From the NCBI GenBank assembly GCA_946482165.1, contig CAMLQS010000291.1:1-6558 (forward strand): 6,558 nucleotides of DNA, written 5' to 3'. Source of the DNA: an uncultured Verrucomicrobiota bacterium. GTDB taxonomy: Bacteria > Verrucomicrobiota > Verrucomicrobiae > Opitutales > Opitutaceae. The notes under the pieces were generated by a model, which saw only the letters and a program-made list of their open reading frames with translations, ran no database searches and was not told the DNA's origin. The translations under genes and the position numbers were made by a program. Below are positions 5,436 through 6,558 of the stretch, piece by piece. Each line of letters starts with the position of its first letter. The first letter of the stretch is position 1.

Positions 5436-6558
5436 CGATTCCTCCAGTCCGACCGATCAGGAGCCGGGCGTGCAGGCCGACGCGCGCGAGGTGCAACGGG
5501 CTTGGCTGCGCGTGGGGATCGGCGTGGCGGTGGCGGCGCAGGCGATGGTGTTTTCGCTGGCGGTGAACCTGACTCCGGCGGAAGGCGCGGGCTACTGGCT
5601 CGTGCATGGCGGCCTGTTGGCGAGCGCGTTGGCGACGCTCGTCTTTCTCGGGCGCGATCTGATGGGCGAAGCCTGGGCGGCGCTGCGGGCTCGGCGGATA
5701 TCCATCGATCTGCTTTTTTTGGTGACGCTGCTTGGCGCGCTGGGCGGCTCCATCACGAGCACGTTCACGGGGGCGGGATCCATCTACTATGAAGTCGTGG
5801 CGGTGCTGATCGTCGTGCACACGCTGGGCAAGATGGTCGGCGCGCGGAGCCGGGCGGCGGCTCTGCGCGCGGCGGACTCGGTGGCGGAGAAGTTCGAGCG
5901 CTGCGTCGTGCGGACGAAGAACGGAGACGAGTTTTCAATGCCGGTCGCGAGTCTCCTTGGCGGCGAGCGCGTGGTGGTGAATCCAGGAGATGCGATCTGC
6001 GTCGACGGCGTGATCGAGGAGGGGACTTCCTACATCGAGGAGGCCGCGTTGACGGGCGAATGGCGGCCGGTGGCGCGCGGTCCGGGCGACGCGGTCTGGG
6101 CGGGAACGCACACGGTCGACGGGCGCTTGAGCGTCGTGGCGGCGGCCGGCCCGCGCCGGCTTGACGAGATGCTGCGCGCCGTCGCCGAGGCCCGGCTGGC
6201 GCCCTCGACATTGCAGGCGCAGGCGGACCGGCTGATGACGTGGTTCCTGCCCGTGGTGATCGGCGTGAGCGTGGCGACTTTCGCGGGCTGGCGGTTTTGG
6301 GCGGAGGCGCCGTGGGAACGCGCCTTGTTCAACGCGATGGCGGTGCTGCTCGTGGCCTGCCCGTGCGCGATGGGGCTCGCGACGCCGGTGGCGGTCTGGG
6401 GCGGGCTCGCCCGTCTGGCGCGCATGGGAATCGTGGCGCGCAGCGGGGACTTTTTGGCGGCGCTCGCGCGCGTGGACACGGTGTGTTTCGACAAAACCGG
6501 CACGCTTTCGGAGGAGCGGCTGGCGGTGAAAGGCTGGCGTTTTGAATCGGCGTGGACG
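5419..6558 (+). CDS. Heavy-metal-translocating P1B-type ATPase (3' end beyond window)
   Basis: The first 380 residues of an inner-membrane pump that couples ATP hydrolysis to transition-metal transport, probably Cu(I)/Ag(I). Membrane spans appear at about 32-51, 60-78, 94-115, 122-139, 275-294 and 302-325, the P1B order MA, MB, M1-M4. The actuator domain (about 160-260) carries GD.I.VDG and LTGE (211-214), followed unusually by Trp (W215). M4 holds the metal-site motif ACPCAMGLATP with C314 and C316. The phosphorylation motif is DKTGT with D358. The nucleotide-binding domain and M5/M6, which decide ion specificity, lie outside. Only about 30 residues precede the first span and no CxxC metal-binding domain is present, as in some CcoI/FixI-like or short CopA-like pumps. 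An in-frame TAG at 5410-5412 makes the GTG at 5419 the earliest start; GTGs at 5428 and 5470 are alternatives. It is divergent from selO. Confidence 0.92.
   Translation, partial: MKSVVTDSSSPTDQEPGVQADAREVQRAWLRVGIGVAVAAQAMVFSLAVNLTPAEGAGYWLVHGGLLASALATLVFLGRDLMGEAWAALRARRISIDLLFLVTLLGALGGSITSTFTGAGSIYYEVVAVLIVVHTLGKMVGARSRAAALRAADSVAEKFERCVVRTKNGDEFSMPVASLLGGERVVVNPGDAICVDGVIEEGTSYIEEAALTGEWRPVARGPGDAVWAGTHTVDGRLSVVAAAGPRRLDEMLRAVAEARLAPSTLQAQADRLMTWFLPVVIGVSVATFAGWRFWAEAPWERALFNAMAVLLVACPCAMGLATPVAVWGGLARLARMGIVARSGDFLAALARVDTVCFDKTGTLSEERLAVKGWRFESAWT

Noticed and set aside
5592..6503. Minus-strand frames opposite the ATPase gene (5765-6211, 6030-6503)
   Set aside because: The plus frame is uninterrupted from 5419 to the window edge with CPC, TGE and DKTGT motifs; the opposite frames have no motifs.

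Overview
This is a 6.6 kb, GC-rich bacterial chromosomal segment with tightly packed genes and intergenic gaps under about 220 bp. Most intergenic gaps hold GC-rich inverted repeats. The gene content (Ohr peroxidase, GS39/YghA-type SDR, DUF3309 peptide, SelO, a copper-type P-ATPase, a LigD-family ligase), the weak Shine-Dalgarno signals and the style of the intergenic repeats suggest a verrucomicrobium, perhaps Opitutaceae. That placement is an inference from general resemblance, not from a marker gene.

Layout. Positions 1-280 (minus) hold the N-terminus of an ATP-dependent DNA ligase of the LigD family, cut by the window edge. Positions 402-806 (minus) encode a complete Ohr/OsmC-type peroxidase. 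A divergent intergenic region follows. Then comes a plus-strand cluster of an SDR oxidoreductase (992-1864), a sigma-54-dependent NtrC/AlgB-like response regulator (1884-3350) and a 52-residue membrane peptide of the DUF3309 family (3409-3567). A 131-bp structured inverted-repeat element (3570-3700) fills the convergent gap to selO (3711-5198, minus), a protein AMPylase pseudokinase. A second divergent gap (5199-5418) is crowded with short repeats. It leads into a heavy-metal P1B-type ATPase (5419 to the right edge, plus), which is open at its 3' end.

Functionally the window reads as a stress neighbourhood. It combines organic-peroxide detoxification (Ohr), a general-stress-type dehydrogenase, a redox-linked AMPylase (SelO), an end-joining-type DNA ligase, a metal-export-type ATPase and a bacterial enhancer-binding regulator with no partner kinase in view. 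Only the SDR and the regulator (19-bp gap), possibly with DUF3309, look like one transcription unit; co-regulation of the rest is not shown by the sequence.

I do not see a clearly new biological system. The most notable items are the three-hairpin intergenic element at 3570-3700, the mosaic of repeats around 5275-5435 that shares modules with it and runs into the ATPase start, the altered acidic pocket of the regulator's receiver domain, and the TGEW variant in the ATPase actuator loop.
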